This document shows, in pieces, positions 1 through 8,765 of a stretch of DNA of 64,000 bases. The notes under the pieces were generated by a model. That model worked only from the letters and a program-made list of their open reading frames with translations, did no database searches and had not been told where the DNA came from. The stretch is taken from positions 62,001 through 126,000 of the forward strand of contig NZ_JACPOF010000020.1 in NCBI RefSeq assembly GCF_016185115.1. The letters are read 5' to 3'. This DNA comes from Polaromonas sp. (GTDB lineage: Bacteria > Pseudomonadota > Gammaproteobacteria > Burkholderiales > Burkholderiaceae_C). Position 1 is the stretch's first letter. Every line of letters begins with the position of its first letter. The translations under genes were made by a program, and so were the position numbers.

Positions 1-4
1 CAAC

Positions 5-985
5 ATGAGACGAAGAGTGTGTTTAAAGATCGCGGCATCGGCTGTACTAGCCTCGGTTGGAGGACTCGCGAAAGCGCAAGGCGGGGCTCAGGATGTGTAC
101 CCTTCCAGACCAATAAAGATCATCGTGCAGTTCCCTCCCGGAACGACACCCGATACCCTCGCCAGGATTGTCGCGGAATACTTGCAACCTCGACTTGGCC
201 AACCCGTGGTGGTAGACAACAGGCCCGGCGCAGCGGGAAATATCGCCGCTGACTTTGTTGCAAAGAGCGTTCCCGATGGGTACACCTTGCTGCTCGGTCA
301 AAGCGGTTTAACCTGGGCCTCAGCCCTCTTTCCCAAACTTCCCTTTGATCCGTTAGCGTTCGCACCAATCAGCGTGCTCGCTGGAGTTCCATTTGTTGTG
401 ACTGTAAGAAAAGATCTTCCAGTCAAATCAGTCCAAGAGCTTGTTGCCTACGCAAGAAACAATCCAGGCGTATTGGCTTGCGGCACATCTGGAAATGGCT
501 CACCGCAGCATCTGCTTGCCGAATTGTTCATGAACAAGACCGGAACGAAGATGAATCTCGTGCCCTATAAGGGAACCAACCTGATCATGCCGGATTTGAT
601 TGCAGGGCGGATTGATGTCATGTTCAGCGCCGCTGATGGAGTTCTTCCTCACATCCAAGCAGGCCGCCTCAAGGGTATTGCCACTGTTGATAACCGGCGC
701 CTTGCCGCACTACCCGATTTGCCCACCTTGGCAGAAAGCGGCATCCCCGTAAACACCATGATGTGGGTAGGCCTTCTTTCAGCGCCCAACACCCCTACAG
801 CGATCACACGCCGGATCTCAGACGAACTCAGATTGATGAGGAACAGTCCTGCTATCTTGCAGCGAGTTTCCGCTGCTGGAAACGATCTTCGAGTAGACGG
901 ACCCGATGAAATGCGCAAGACAATCAGCAAGGATCACGAGGTTTGGACGCAACTCATCCGAGATGCCCGGATCACACTCGAATAG
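5..985 (+). CDS. Bug-family (TctC-like) periplasmic solute-binding receptor
   Basis: This is a periplasmic receptor of the tripartite tricarboxylate transporter family, which binds organic or aromatic acids. The N-terminus (MRRRVCLKIAASAVLASVGG) is a signal peptide with a twin-Arg-like start. The mature part has the Bug hallmarks: YPSRPIKIIVQFPPG near residue 33, VVVDNRPGAAGNIAADFVAK near 74, and a PYKG segment near 188. Length (326 aa) is normal for the family. Only four bases precede the ATG, so an upstream start cannot be excluded. No TctA/TctB membrane partners are present, which is usual for Burkholderiales orphans. Its place ahead of an aromatic catabolic cluster suggests an aromatic acid ligand (inference). 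Confidence 0.88.
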   Translation: MRRRVCLKIAASAVLASVGGLAKAQGGAQDVYPSRPIKIIVQFPPGTTPDTLARIVAEYLQPRLGQPVVVDNRPGAAGNIAADFVAKSVPDGYTLLLGQSGLTWASALFPKLPFDPLAFAPISVLAGVPFVVTVRKDLPVKSVQELVAYARNNPGVLACGTSGNGSPQHLLAELFMNKTGTKMNLVPYKGTNLIMPDLIAGRIDVMFSAADGVLPHIQAGRLKGIATVDNRRLAALPDLPTLAESGIPVNTMMWVGLLSAPNTPTAITRRISDELRLMRNSPAILQRVSAAGNDLRVDGPDEMRKTISKDHEVWTQLIRDARITLE

Positions 986-1121
986 CTTTCGCGGAATGTG
1001 GCTAACAGTCAAACACCTTTGACACCAAACAAAGCGGTCCCCGCTCATGTCGAGCGGCAACGCAACATCTCGCCCGTGACGGGGTCTCATTCTGGCCTTA
1101 CGAAAAACCAAGTCCGGGAAA

Positions 1122-1145
1122 ATACTTAGTTAGTTATCTAAGTAT
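1122..1145. promoter_or_regulatory. Inverted-repeat operator candidate upstream of the ferredoxin gene
   Basis: A perfect 8+8 bp inverted repeat, ATACTTAG and CTAAGTAT, is separated by 8 bp. It ends 17 bp before the ATG of the Rieske ferredoxin gene, inside a short AT-rich stretch that would also hold the promoter. Symmetry and AT-rich character fit a MarR-family operator, and a MarR gene lies in the same cluster. The assignment to that regulator is inference. Confidence 0.55.
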
Positions 1146-1162
1146 ATTGCTATATTTATCTA

Positions 1163-1531
1163 ATGACTTTCCAAACAGACCACGTTGATCCATCTGGCGA
1201 AGCTCAAGCTGGAGACATTTTCTCAGCGGCTATTGAGGCAACTGAAGTGCCCTTAGGACACGTCAAGAAGGTGATACACGGAGGTGCAGAAGTAGCCATA
1301 TACAACGTCGAGGGATGCTTTTATGCGACTCAGGATCAATGCACCCACGGACTTGCGTCACTCTCGGATGGCTTTCTCATCGCTGAATTTATCGAATGCC
1401 CACTGCATCAAGGAATGTTTGACGTACGGACCGGAGAGGCCACCGCAGCCCCATGCAATACCTCTTTAAAGACCTATAAAACTTCACTTAAGGACGGCGT
1501 GATCTTTCTGGCGCGTTCTACTGGTGAGTGA
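1163..1531 (+). CDS. Rieske [2Fe-2S] ferredoxin of a ring-hydroxylating oxygenase
   Basis: This small electron carrier passes electrons from a reductase to the terminal aromatic oxygenase. The cluster ligands are clear: C60-x-H62 (DQCTHG) and C79-x2-H82 (CPLHQG). The N-terminus is about 20 residues longer than in NagAb/NahAb-type ferredoxins. No Shine-Dalgarno sequence precedes the ATG, which sits in a very AT-rich stretch, so a leaderless or weakly translated start is possible. The matching oxygenase subunits lie 7 kb downstream, after the transporter genes. No ferredoxin reductase is encoded in the window. Confidence 0.9.
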   Translation: MTFQTDHVDPSGEAQAGDIFSAAIEATEVPLGHVKKVIHGGAEVAIYNVEGCFYATQDQCTHGLASLSDGFLIAEFIECPLHQGMFDVRTGEATAAPCNTSLKTYKTSLKDGVIFLARSTGE

Positions 1532-1577
1532 CAGCGTTACGTTTGAGGCCTTGTCGAAAACCACTAAAGGAGACCCT

Positions 1578-2750
1578 ATGAAAAAAGCACTGTTATCCGT
1601 TTCGGTATTTTTTGCCGCCCTACTCACCGGAGCCTGTGTCAGCGCGCAAACGCCGTTGAAAATAGGTTTTTTGGGTGAACTCTCAGGTCCCCAAGGTGCG
1701 TTGGGGCAGGACCAATACGACGGCTTCATGCTCGTGGTCGAGCGAAATGGCGGCAAGCTTGGCGGTGTTCCAGTCCAGGTCATAAAAGAAGACACACAAC
1801 TAAAGCCCGACGTAGCCATGCAGGCGGTTCAGCGGTTGATTGACCGCGAGAAAGTCCAAATCATCACGGGCGTCACCTTCTCCAACATCATGATGGCAGT
1901 ACAGAAGCCTGTCACGGACAAAGAAGTGTTCCTGATAGGTTCCAACGCCGGACCATCACCGATTGCCGGCGCCGCATGCTCGCCTTATCAATTCCTTGTT
2001 TCCTGGCAGGTGGACCAACTCGCTGAGGTGTTCGGAGTCCATGCAAATGAAAAAGGGCTCAAGAAGGTCTATCTGATGGCGCCCAACTACCAGGCCGGTA
2101 AAGATTTCCTGGCTGGGTTCAAGCGCACTTTTAAGGGGCAGATTGTTGACGAGATATACACCCCACTAAACCAGCCAGATTTTTCCGCCGAGTTGACCCA
2201 ACTGTCCGCAGCAAAACCTGACGGTGTGTTCGTGTTTTATCCGGGCGGCCTGGGCATCAATTTTGTCAAGCAGTATCAGCAAGCAGGACTTATGGGAAAG
2301 ATTCCATTGATGTCCGGTGGTGCGGTGGATGGCACAACCCTGCCGGCTTTGAAAGAAACAGCCTTGGGTGTTCTAGGCGCATTCCCATGGGGTCCCGATC
2401 TGGACAATGCGGCAAACAAACAGTTTGTCGAAGAGTTCGAGCGTAAATACAACCGCATTCCTGCTGCGTTTGCGGCGCAGAGCTATGACGCTGCTTTGCT
2501 ACTTGATTCAGCAATAGCCAAAGTCAAAGGGAACGTGGCGGATAAAAAATCTTTTATGGCAGCTCTTAAATCCGCTGATTTCAAATCAGTTCGCGGACCA
2601 TTCAAGTTCGGAAATAACAACTTTCCGATTCAAAACTTCAATATTCAAGAGGTTGCCAAAGATGCGCGAGGTCGCATAAGTCTGAAGACAATTGCCACGC
2701 CCTTCAAATCTCAAGCAGACTCTTATCACGCCTTATGTGCGATGAAGTGA
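1578..2750 (+). CDS. Branched-chain/aromatic acid ABC transporter, periplasmic binding protein
   Basis: This is the type I periplasmic binding protein (LivJ/LivK fold) of the adjacent ABC importer. The chosen ATG has a strong AAAGGAGA site and opens a signal peptide (MKKALLSVSVFFAALL). A GTG 54 bp upstream overlaps the ferredoxin gene but would put residues ahead of the signal sequence. The family motif KIGFLGELSGPQGALGQDQY follows the cleavage region. At about 390 aa it has normal size. Proteins of this group next to oxygenase genes commonly bind aromatic acids rather than amino acids, so an aromatic ligand is likely (inference). Confidence 0.9.
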   Translation: MKKALLSVSVFFAALLTGACVSAQTPLKIGFLGELSGPQGALGQDQYDGFMLVVERNGGKLGGVPVQVIKEDTQLKPDVAMQAVQRLIDREKVQIITGVTFSNIMMAVQKPVTDKEVFLIGSNAGPSPIAGAACSPYQFLVSWQVDQLAEVFGVHANEKGLKKVYLMAPNYQAGKDFLAGFKRTFKGQIVDEIYTPLNQPDFSAELTQLSAAKPDGVFVFYPGGLGINFVKQYQQAGLMGKIPLMSGGAVDGTTLPALKETALGVLGAFPWGPDLDNAANKQFVEEFERKYNRIPAAFAAQSYDAALLLDSAIAKVKGNVADKKSFMAALKSADFKSVRGPFKFGNNNFPIQNFNIQEVAKDARGRISLKTIATPFKSQADSYHALCAMK

Positions 2751-2761
2751 GGGGCTGAATT

Positions 2762-3676
2762 TTGTCTTTAGTTCTTACGCAACTACTGAACGGAATTCAG
2801 CTCGGGGCGCTTCTGTTTCTGCTGTCAGCTGGCTTGACGCTGGTATTTGGCATCATGAACTTTATCAATTTGGCGCATGGCTCCCTCTTCATGATGGGTG
2901 CGTATTTCGCAGCATCCGCCTTTGCCGCCACTGAATCATTTTCAGCAGCCATATTGGCCGGCGTTGGGGGAGGCGCACTACTTGGCGTCATCGTGGAGCG
3001 GCTCATAGTTGCCCACATGTATGAGCGCTCCCATCTACACCAGGTCCTGGTCACATTTGGACTGGTCTTGTTCTTCAACGAGCTCGCAAGAATACTTTGG
3101 GGCGCAACGTCTATACATGCAGGAAGCCCGAAAGCTTTCTCGGGTTCTGTAGAAATTCTCGGCAACCCGTATCCGAGTTATCGGTTGCTAATAATCGCCC
3201 TGTCACTGGCGGTTGCTGCAGGCCTCTACTTTTTTATTCGTCACACCCGCTTGGGAATGCTGGTTCGGGCATCAGCATCGAGATCCGATATCGCCAGCGC
3301 CATGGGCGTGAACGTCGTGCTGCTGAAGCGTTGCCTATTTGCGTTCGGTGCTGCACTAGCTGGATTGGCGGGCGTAATGGCCGGACCAATCACCTCAGTG
3401 CAGCCAGGTATGGGAGAGCCCATTCTCATCATGACGTTGGTCGTGATTGTCACCGGGGGGATCGGCTCCATTAGAGGAGCATTTTTCGGCGCCATGGTCA
3501 TTGGTATCGCCGATACAGTGGGGCGAGTCTATATACCAATGTTATTGCGCGCCACGTTCGAAAGATCTGTTGCGCAAGCAATTGGCCCTGCCCTTGCTTC
3601 CATCATGATCTATCTGCTGATGGCATGTGTACTTGCACTGCGGCCGCAAGGACTGTTCCCTGTCAAGCATGGCTAA
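2762..3676 (+). CDS. livH: LivH-type ABC importer permease
   Basis: This inner-membrane permease has about eight hydrophobic segments and 304 residues, typical for LivH. The family motif is near the N-terminus (LSAGLTLVFGIMNFINLAHG), and the permease loop VIVTGGIGSIRGAFFGA lies near residue 227. The best start is TTG, 11 bp after the binding-protein stop and preceded by GAGGGG. It overlaps livM by 8 bp, indicating translational coupling. Confidence 0.92.
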   Translation: MSLVLTQLLNGIQLGALLFLLSAGLTLVFGIMNFINLAHGSLFMMGAYFAASAFAATESFSAAILAGVGGGALLGVIVERLIVAHMYERSHLHQVLVTFGLVLFFNELARILWGATSIHAGSPKAFSGSVEILGNPYPSYRLLIIALSLAVAAGLYFFIRHTRLGMLVRASASRSDIASAMGVNVVLLKRCLFAFGAALAGLAGVMAGPITSVQPGMGEPILIMTLVVIVTGGIGSIRGAFFGAMVIGIADTVGRVYIPMLLRATFERSVAQAIGPALASIMIYLLMACVLALRPQGLFPVKHG

Positions 3677-4664
3677 TCTAATGTCAAAACTGAACAGCCG
3701 CCGCAATTGGATCGGACTCGCAACTTTTGCGTTGTTTGCACTGTTTCCACTTTTTGCAAATCTGGCCAACCAAGAGTATTACGTCACCTTTCTGACTCGC
3801 GTACTCATTATTGGGCTGGCAGCGATCGGGTTGAACATCGCACTCGGTTATGCAGGCATGGTGAGTTTTGGGCACTCCCTCTACATAGGCGTCGGCGCAT
3901 ATACGGTCGCAATCATCTCGGACTCCGGAATATCAAACGCGGCACTCCATCTGGGTGTTGCCCTGTGCGCCGGCGCTGCGATCTCCTTGGTCGTCGGCCT
4001 GGTTTGTTTGCGCACTACCGGGGTAGCGTTCATCATGATCACCCTTGCATTTGCCCAGATGTTCTATTACGTTGTAGTGGGCTTGAAGCAATACGGCGGC
4101 GATGACGGGATGTCCCTGTCTTCAAGAAGCACTTTTGGCGCCATCGATCTGGAAAACAACAGCGTCTTTTACTACCTTTGCCTGACGACCGTGACTCTTG
4201 CTGTTTGGGGCGTTTACCGGATGTCCAAGTCGCGGTTCGGTTCGGTAATAAGGGGATGCAAACTAAACGAGCGCCGAATGGCTGCGCTTGGATTTTCAAC
4301 TCTTCGCTACAAGCTTCTGGCATACGTAATTTCTGCTGAAGTGTGTGTAGTTGCTGGCTTTCTACTAGCCAATCTTGCCAAATTTTCATCGCCGTCATAC
4401 CTGCAGTGGAGCATGTCGGGCGAACTTATCGTTATGGTCGTTTTGGGCGGTATGGGCACGGTATTGGGCCCGCTTCTCGGCGGAATCTGTTTGTTATTTC
4501 TGGAAGAAGTACTTGCCAATTTTGGATTGCCACTTCCGTTTGGAGTCAGCAGTTTTATCCAGTCTCACTGGATGCTATTGATTGGATTGTTTATCGTGAT
4601 CATCGGACTTCGCATTCAACATGGCTTGGCTAGCTTTATCAACCGCGGGAAGCAGGACGCATGA
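3669..4664 (+). CDS. livM: LivM-type ABC importer permease
   Basis: This is the second permease, pairing with LivH to form the channel. It contains the LivM signature LNIALGYAGMVSFGHSLYIG and the loop MVVLGGMGTVLGPLLGG near the C-terminus. The chosen ATG overlaps the end of livH by 8 bp; another ATG lies 12 bp later (MSKLNSRR) and is a reasonable alternative. Length is about 331 aa. The stop overlaps the livG start in ATGA. Confidence 0.92.
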   Translation: MANLMSKLNSRRNWIGLATFALFALFPLFANLANQEYYVTFLTRVLIIGLAAIGLNIALGYAGMVSFGHSLYIGVGAYTVAIISDSGISNAALHLGVALCAGAAISLVVGLVCLRTTGVAFIMITLAFAQMFYYVVVGLKQYGGDDGMSLSSRSTFGAIDLENNSVFYYLCLTTVTLAVWGVYRMSKSRFGSVIRGCKLNERRMAALGFSTLRYKLLAYVISAEVCVVAGFLLANLAKFSSPSYLQWSMSGELIVMVVLGGMGTVLGPLLGGICLLFLEEVLANFGLPLPFGVSSFIQSHWMLLIGLFIVIIGLRIQHGLASFINRGKQDA

Positions 4665-5416
4665 ATTCGCTTCTGGAAGTCAAACGGTTGACTAAAAGAT
4701 TTCGTGGCATTGCCGCTTCAGACGGTTTATATTTAAAAGTCACACGCGGTGAGTTGCACGCCATCATCGGGCCCAACGGTGCTGGCAAATCGACATTGAT
4801 TGGACAGTTGTCTGGCGAAATTACACCCGATAGTGGGTCCATTGCGTTCGACGGAGTGGACATTACGCACATGCCGATACACAAGAGGGCATTACTGGGT
4901 GTCGCTCGTTCGTATCAGATCACTTCTGTCTTCGAGGAACTCACAGCATTACAAAATGTCGCGCTAGCGGTGCAGGCCAGGAGTGGACATAGTTTTGGCG
5001 TTTTGGGCGAAGTCGCCCAGGAACGGGAGCTTCTCGAACCCGCATCTCAGGCAATCGAAGCCGTCGGCCTTTCGGAGTCCATGAATCAGCCTGCCGCACT
5101 TCTAGCGCATGGAGCGCGAAGACAGCTCGAACTTGCAATGGTTTTGGCGATGCGCCCAACGATTTTGTTGTTGGACGAACCCATGGCGGGGACATCTCCA
5201 ACCGAATCCAAACAGATCGTCGGTCTCCTGAAAAAGCTTCGCGGAACCATGACCATAGTACTGATCGAGCATGACCTGCAGGCGGTATTCGAACTTGCAG
5301 ATCGAATCAGCGTGTTGGTCTACGGCAAGGTCATTGCAAGCGGGCATCCTGACGAGATTCGGTCAGACCCAAGGGTCATAGAAGCCTATATCGGCGAAGA
5401 GGGGCTGGTTTCGTGA
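4661..5416 (+). CDS. livG: LivG-type ABC importer ATPase
   Basis: This cytoplasmic ATPase of the importer has Walker A GPNGAGKST, an ABC-signature region that is degenerate (LLAHGARRQLELA instead of LSGGQ), Walker B TILLLDEPMAGTSP, and the switch histidine in LIEHDL. A degenerate signature is frequent in LivG-like subunits. The start lies in an ATGA overlap with livM and the end in a GTGA overlap with livF, so the set is one translationally coupled operon. Confidence 0.93.
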   Translation: MNSLLEVKRLTKRFRGIAASDGLYLKVTRGELHAIIGPNGAGKSTLIGQLSGEITPDSGSIAFDGVDITHMPIHKRALLGVARSYQITSVFEELTALQNVALAVQARSGHSFGVLGEVAQERELLEPASQAIEAVGLSESMNQPAALLAHGARRQLELAMVLAMRPTILLLDEPMAGTSPTESKQIVGLLKKLRGTMTIVLIEHDLQAVFELADRISVLVYGKVIASGHPDEIRSDPRVIEAYIGEEGLVS

Positions 5417-6129
5417 TCGGGAACGTACTCACTGCAAAAAATGTATCGGTTCGATACGGCGCCAGTCAGGTGCTGTTTGAAGCGGAAATTGAGATCGGTC
5501 GTGGAGAATTCGTATCCCTGCTCGGCCGCAATGGAATGGGCAAGACGACATTCGTCAAGGCCCTGATGGGAATGAAGTCAATTGATAGTGGATCGGTCTT
5601 TTTTTGCGGGCAACAGGTTGCCGGGAAACCGGACTATGCGATTGCACGTCTGGGTATGGGGATTGTTCCGGAAGGGCGCGGGATATTCCCCAATCTGAGC
5701 GTCAACGAGAACCTTGTTGCAACAGCGATGCGGCGCAAAGGAAGCATGTCAACTATCTGGACTGTGGATAGCGTGTACGAACTCTTCCCTGGTCTGCGCA
5801 AACGAATCCAAAACCTGGGCAGCGACCTATCCGGTGGAGAGCAGCAGATGCTGGCTATCGGAAGAGCGTTGATGACCAACCCCCAACTTCTTATCCTCGA
5901 CGAGGCTACCGAGGGATTGGCACCTCTTATCCGTCACGAAATCTGGTCTTGCCTTGCCAGGCTCAAGAACGAGGGTCTGTCTCTACTAGTCATCGACAAA
6001 AACATCAAGCCGATGCTGGGCTTGGCGAATCGGCACTACATCCTTGAAAAAGGCCGGATTGTCTGGAGGGGCGACTCCTCTGAGCTGTCTGACTCGCCTG
6101 AAATCATGTCGAAATATTTGAGTCTTTAA
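5413..6129 (+). CDS. livF: LivF-type ABC importer ATPase
   Basis: This is the second ATPase. Walker A is GRNGMGKTT, the ABC signature is LSGGEQQM, and Walker B is LLILDEATEGLAP. The switch position reads VIDKNI rather than the usual EQN/EHD; LivF proteins often carry E-Q-N here, so the replacement by D-K-N is slightly unusual. It starts with GTG overlapping the livG stop. Size (238 aa) is standard. With this gene the importer is complete: one binding protein, two permeases and two ATPases. Confidence 0.92.
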   Translation: MIGNVLTAKNVSVRYGASQVLFEAEIEIGRGEFVSLLGRNGMGKTTFVKALMGMKSIDSGSVFFCGQQVAGKPDYAIARLGMGIVPEGRGIFPNLSVNENLVATAMRRKGSMSTIWTVDSVYELFPGLRKRIQNLGSDLSGGEQQMLAIGRALMTNPQLLILDEATEGLAPLIRHEIWSCLARLKNEGLSLLVIDKNIKPMLGLANRHYILEKGRIVWRGDSSELSDSPEIMSKYLSL

Positions 6130-6155
6130 ATAACTTCCAACCTCTGGAGAAAAAT

Positions 6156-7124
6156 ATGAAGTTGACCATGCAAGATATTCGCGGTGTCGTTGGGATTATT
6201 CCTACCCCCGCAACCCCGGATGCTGAAAGCTGGGCGGCTCAAAACACCATTGAATTCGATCAGACCATCAAAATGGTGCGCACGGTTGTTGACGCTGGTG
6301 TGGACATCATCATGACGACCGGAACATTCGGCGAGTGCGCAACACTGACTTGGGAAGAACTCCGCTCTTTTACAGAATGTGTCGTTAAAACAGTCGGAGG
6401 CCGTCGTCCAGTGTTTGCTGGCGTTACCACTTTAAATACTCGCGACACGATTCAAAGGGGGCGCGACCTGATGGCGGTGGGGGCGGATGGCTTGTTCGTC
6501 GGACGCCCGATGTGGCTTGCGATGGATGACATAGCCATAGTCCGCTTCTACAAGGACGTGGCGGCTGCATTGCCTGGAGTGCCACTGGTCGCATACGACA
6601 ACCCCTCCGCCTTTAAAGGAAAGATTTCACCTGCAGCGTACCGTGCGCTCGCTGAGATCCCCGAGATCATCGCGTCAAAGCACGTAGGTGGGCCTGCACT
6701 TGTGCCCGACTTGTTGGCGGTGGGCGACAGGATTCGGCTGTTGCCGCTGGAAATTGACTGGTATGAACTGGCAAAGGCACATCCAGAACGCGCAGTTGCC
6801 TGCTGGTCAGGAAGCGTCGCCTGCGCTCCAGCTCCGCTGGTTGCATTGTCAAAGGCGATCCTGAGTCAGAAATGGAGCGAAGCCAGCGCCATCAGCGAGC
6901 GTTTGAATTGGGCGGTTCGCGCAATGTTTCCTGGTGGGGATCTATCCAAGTTCATGGACTACAGCATTCCGCTCGGTCATGTTCGCTTTCGCGAAGCCGG
7001 GCTGTTTGAACCAGGCCCATGCCGGCCTCCATACCTTGAAGCACCCGCCGATTATGTAGAAGGCTCGCGCATCTGTGGACAGCGGTGGGCAGAGTTGCAA
7101 CGCGAATACACAAAATCTTCCTGA
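6156..7124 (+). CDS. Hydratase-aldolase, NahE/PhdJ type (DapA superfamily)
   Basis: This pyruvate-dependent class I aldolase hydrates and cleaves a benzylidenepyruvate side chain to an aromatic aldehyde plus pyruvate. Shared features with NahE are extensive: IPTPATPD near residue 15, TGTFGECATLTWEE at 55-68, Tyr147 in VAYDNP, the Schiff-base Lys175 in ASKHVGG, and a C-terminal GPCRPPY motif. The 322-aa length matches. A GGAGA site precedes the ATG. Together with the following ring-cleavage enzyme and the aldehyde dehydrogenase it could act on 2'-carboxybenzalpyruvate (PhdJ reaction); hydroxybenzylidenepyruvate is the alternative. Family certain, substrate inferred. Confidence 0.88.
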   Translation: MKLTMQDIRGVVGIIPTPATPDAESWAAQNTIEFDQTIKMVRTVVDAGVDIIMTTGTFGECATLTWEELRSFTECVVKTVGGRRPVFAGVTTLNTRDTIQRGRDLMAVGADGLFVGRPMWLAMDDIAIVRFYKDVAAALPGVPLVAYDNPSAFKGKISPAAYRALAEIPEIIASKHVGGPALVPDLLAVGDRIRLLPLEIDWYELAKAHPERAVACWSGSVACAPAPLVALSKAILSQKWSEASAISERLNWAVRAMFPGGDLSKFMDYSIPLGHVRFREAGLFEPGPCRPPYLEAPADYVEGSRICGQRWAELQREYTKSS

Positions 7125-7142
7125 TGAGAATCGGAGAGACCT

Positions 7143-8243
7143 ATGACTAACGGAACCTCAACCAGCACTCCTGTCAAAACGCTTCAGGAATTTGATACTG
7201 CTTTAGCTGAGTCTTCAATGCGAGGCCAGTGGCAGTACGACGAGATGCTCGAACGCCTCATCGGTGGACCCAAATCAACGGTACGCGCGATGCTCTGGAA
7301 ATGGGAAGCCATTCAGAAGAAGTTAATGGAGGCATGCGCCGTTATGCCCGAGAGCTTTACTGCACGTCGCAATCTTTCCTTTATAAATCCTGGTCTGGAG
7401 CGCGGCGGCACTACGCAGACAATTCTGGCTGGTATGCAGATTGTCAAACCTGGAGAAGTGGCATGGGCGCATCGGCACCCAATATCAGCCCTTCGATTTG
7501 TTATTGAAGGCGACACCAAACTCTACACCGTCGTAAATGGCGAACCTCTTCCGATGGAGCCAAACGATCTCGTTCTGACGCCCGCCTGGAGCTGGCACGA
7601 CCATCATAACGAGAGCGACGGACTGGGTGTATGGCTAGACGTTCTGGACGTGCCACTAATGCTCTCGCTTGGACAGATGGCGTACGAACCATTGGGTCAA
7701 ACCACTCAACAACTACTTCCAGATTCAAGTCACCACCTTTCTGCACGGACAGGCATCGTCCGTCCACTATGGGAAAAACCGCCAACCGGTGATCTGCCTT
7801 GCCGCTACCCCTGGAAAGAAGTACGGCGGCAGTTGGATGTTTTTGCCGATTCGGACGGTTCACCAAACGATGGAGTGATCCTGGAATATGTCAATCCGCT
7901 CACCGGGGGACCTGCGCTGCCTACCTTGCGCTGCTGTGTACAACGCCTGCGGCCAGGGTTTAAGGGCCAGAAGCATCGCAAGACTTCAAGCACAGTGGTT
8001 TATGTAATCGAAGGCCATGGCACAACCCGTATTGGAGAGACCGAGATTAGCTGGGGTCCGCGCGATTTATTCGTCCTGCCTACATGGGCATGGATAGAAC
8101 ATCAAAACAATTCTGCCAGCTCGGAAGCATTGCTTTTTTCAGTAAGCGATGCTCCTCTTCTGGAAGCCGCACATCTTTACAGAGAAGAGCCGGAGTCGAC
8201 TGTCCGCAGCCGATCCGTATCAGAAACCAAAAAAGAGAAGTGA
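7143..8243 (+). CDS. Bicupin ring-cleavage dioxygenase (gentisate/1-hydroxy-2-naphthoate type)
   Basis: This Fe(II) extradiol-type dioxygenase belongs to the gentisate / salicylate / 1-hydroxy-2-naphthoate dioxygenase family and has two cupin domains in 366 aa. The N-terminal cupin carries the iron ligands: H110 and H112 (AHRHPISALRFVIEG) and H152 or H154 (WSWHDHHNE). The C-terminal cupin is around residues 250-345 with NPLTGGPALPTLRC. It lies 18 bp after the hydratase-aldolase gene and has a GGAGAG site. A gentisate substrate would fit the salicylate 5-hydroxylase-like oxygenase. A 1-hydroxy-2-naphthoate substrate fits the aldolase and aldehyde dehydrogenase. The sequence alone does not decide between them. 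Confidence 0.85.
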   Translation: MTNGTSTSTPVKTLQEFDTALAESSMRGQWQYDEMLERLIGGPKSTVRAMLWKWEAIQKKLMEACAVMPESFTARRNLSFINPGLERGGTTQTILAGMQIVKPGEVAWAHRHPISALRFVIEGDTKLYTVVNGEPLPMEPNDLVLTPAWSWHDHHNESDGLGVWLDVLDVPLMLSLGQMAYEPLGQTTQQLLPDSSHHLSARTGIVRPLWEKPPTGDLPCRYPWKEVRRQLDVFADSDGSPNDGVILEYVNPLTGGPALPTLRCCVQRLRPGFKGQKHRKTSSTVVYVIEGHGTTRIGETEISWGPRDLFVLPTWAWIEHQNNSASSEALLFSVSDAPLLEAAHLYREEPESTVRSRSVSETKKEK

Positions 8244-8245
8244 AC

Positions 8246-8719
8246 ATGACTGACCTCAATCTGCACTTGAAGATCAACGATTTTTACACCCGCTATGCAG
8301 AATCAATTTGCGATGGCGATATCGAGACCTGGCCAGAATTCTTCACTGAAAAATGTCTTTACCGCATTATTCCAAAGACTAACTACGACCGAAAACTCAG
8401 GATCGGCCCCATGTTCGCCGAGAGCAAAGGCGCGCTAAAAGATCGCGTCGTAGCGATCAAGGAAACGCTTGTCTACTCCGCACGCAGCATTACTCACCTT
8501 GTGAGCGGAGTCCGGATCGTAAGCGTCGAGGGCAATCTTTTAAAGACCCGAAGCATGCTGGCCATCTACCAAACACTGGTGGACGGTACAACCCATATTC
8601 AACTTGTTGGGCGTACTTTCGACTCCATCGATCTTGGCGATGGAACACCAAAGTTCAGCGAAAGAATCGTGGTTTTTGACTCAGAGCTTCTCGCTGGCGC
8701 GCTGGTTTTTCCAGCCTAG
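8246..8719 (+). CDS. Aromatic-ring-hydroxylating oxygenase, beta (small) subunit
   Basis: This is the structural small subunit of the Rieske non-heme iron oxygenase, with the SnoaL/NTF2-like fold. Family features are the N-terminal helix IND FYTRYAESICDGDIETWPEFF, the segment LVYSARSITHLVSG, and the C-terminal FSERIVVFDSELL. The start ATG follows a GAGAAG site and lies 2 bp after the preceding stop. The frame is open further upstream, but only as an overlap with the cupin gene. Length (157 aa) matches NagH of salicylate 5-hydroxylase. It precedes the alpha subunit, the reverse of the nag order. Confidence 0.88.
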   Translation: MTDLNLHLKINDFYTRYAESICDGDIETWPEFFTEKCLYRIIPKTNYDRKLRIGPMFAESKGALKDRVVAIKETLVYSARSITHLVSGVRIVSVEGNLLKTRSMLAIYQTLVDGTTHIQLVGRTFDSIDLGDGTPKFSERIVVFDSELLAGALVFPA

Positions 8720-8765
8720 GCTTTTGAGGCTTTGTTTCTTTTTCAATATTTAGCGGAGATTTTTT

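Noticed and set aside
7143..8243. Calling the bicupin a definite gentisate 1,2-dioxygenase
   Set aside because: The iron ligands fit equally with salicylate and 1-hydroxy-2-naphthoate dioxygenases, and the neighbours favour the latter chemistry.
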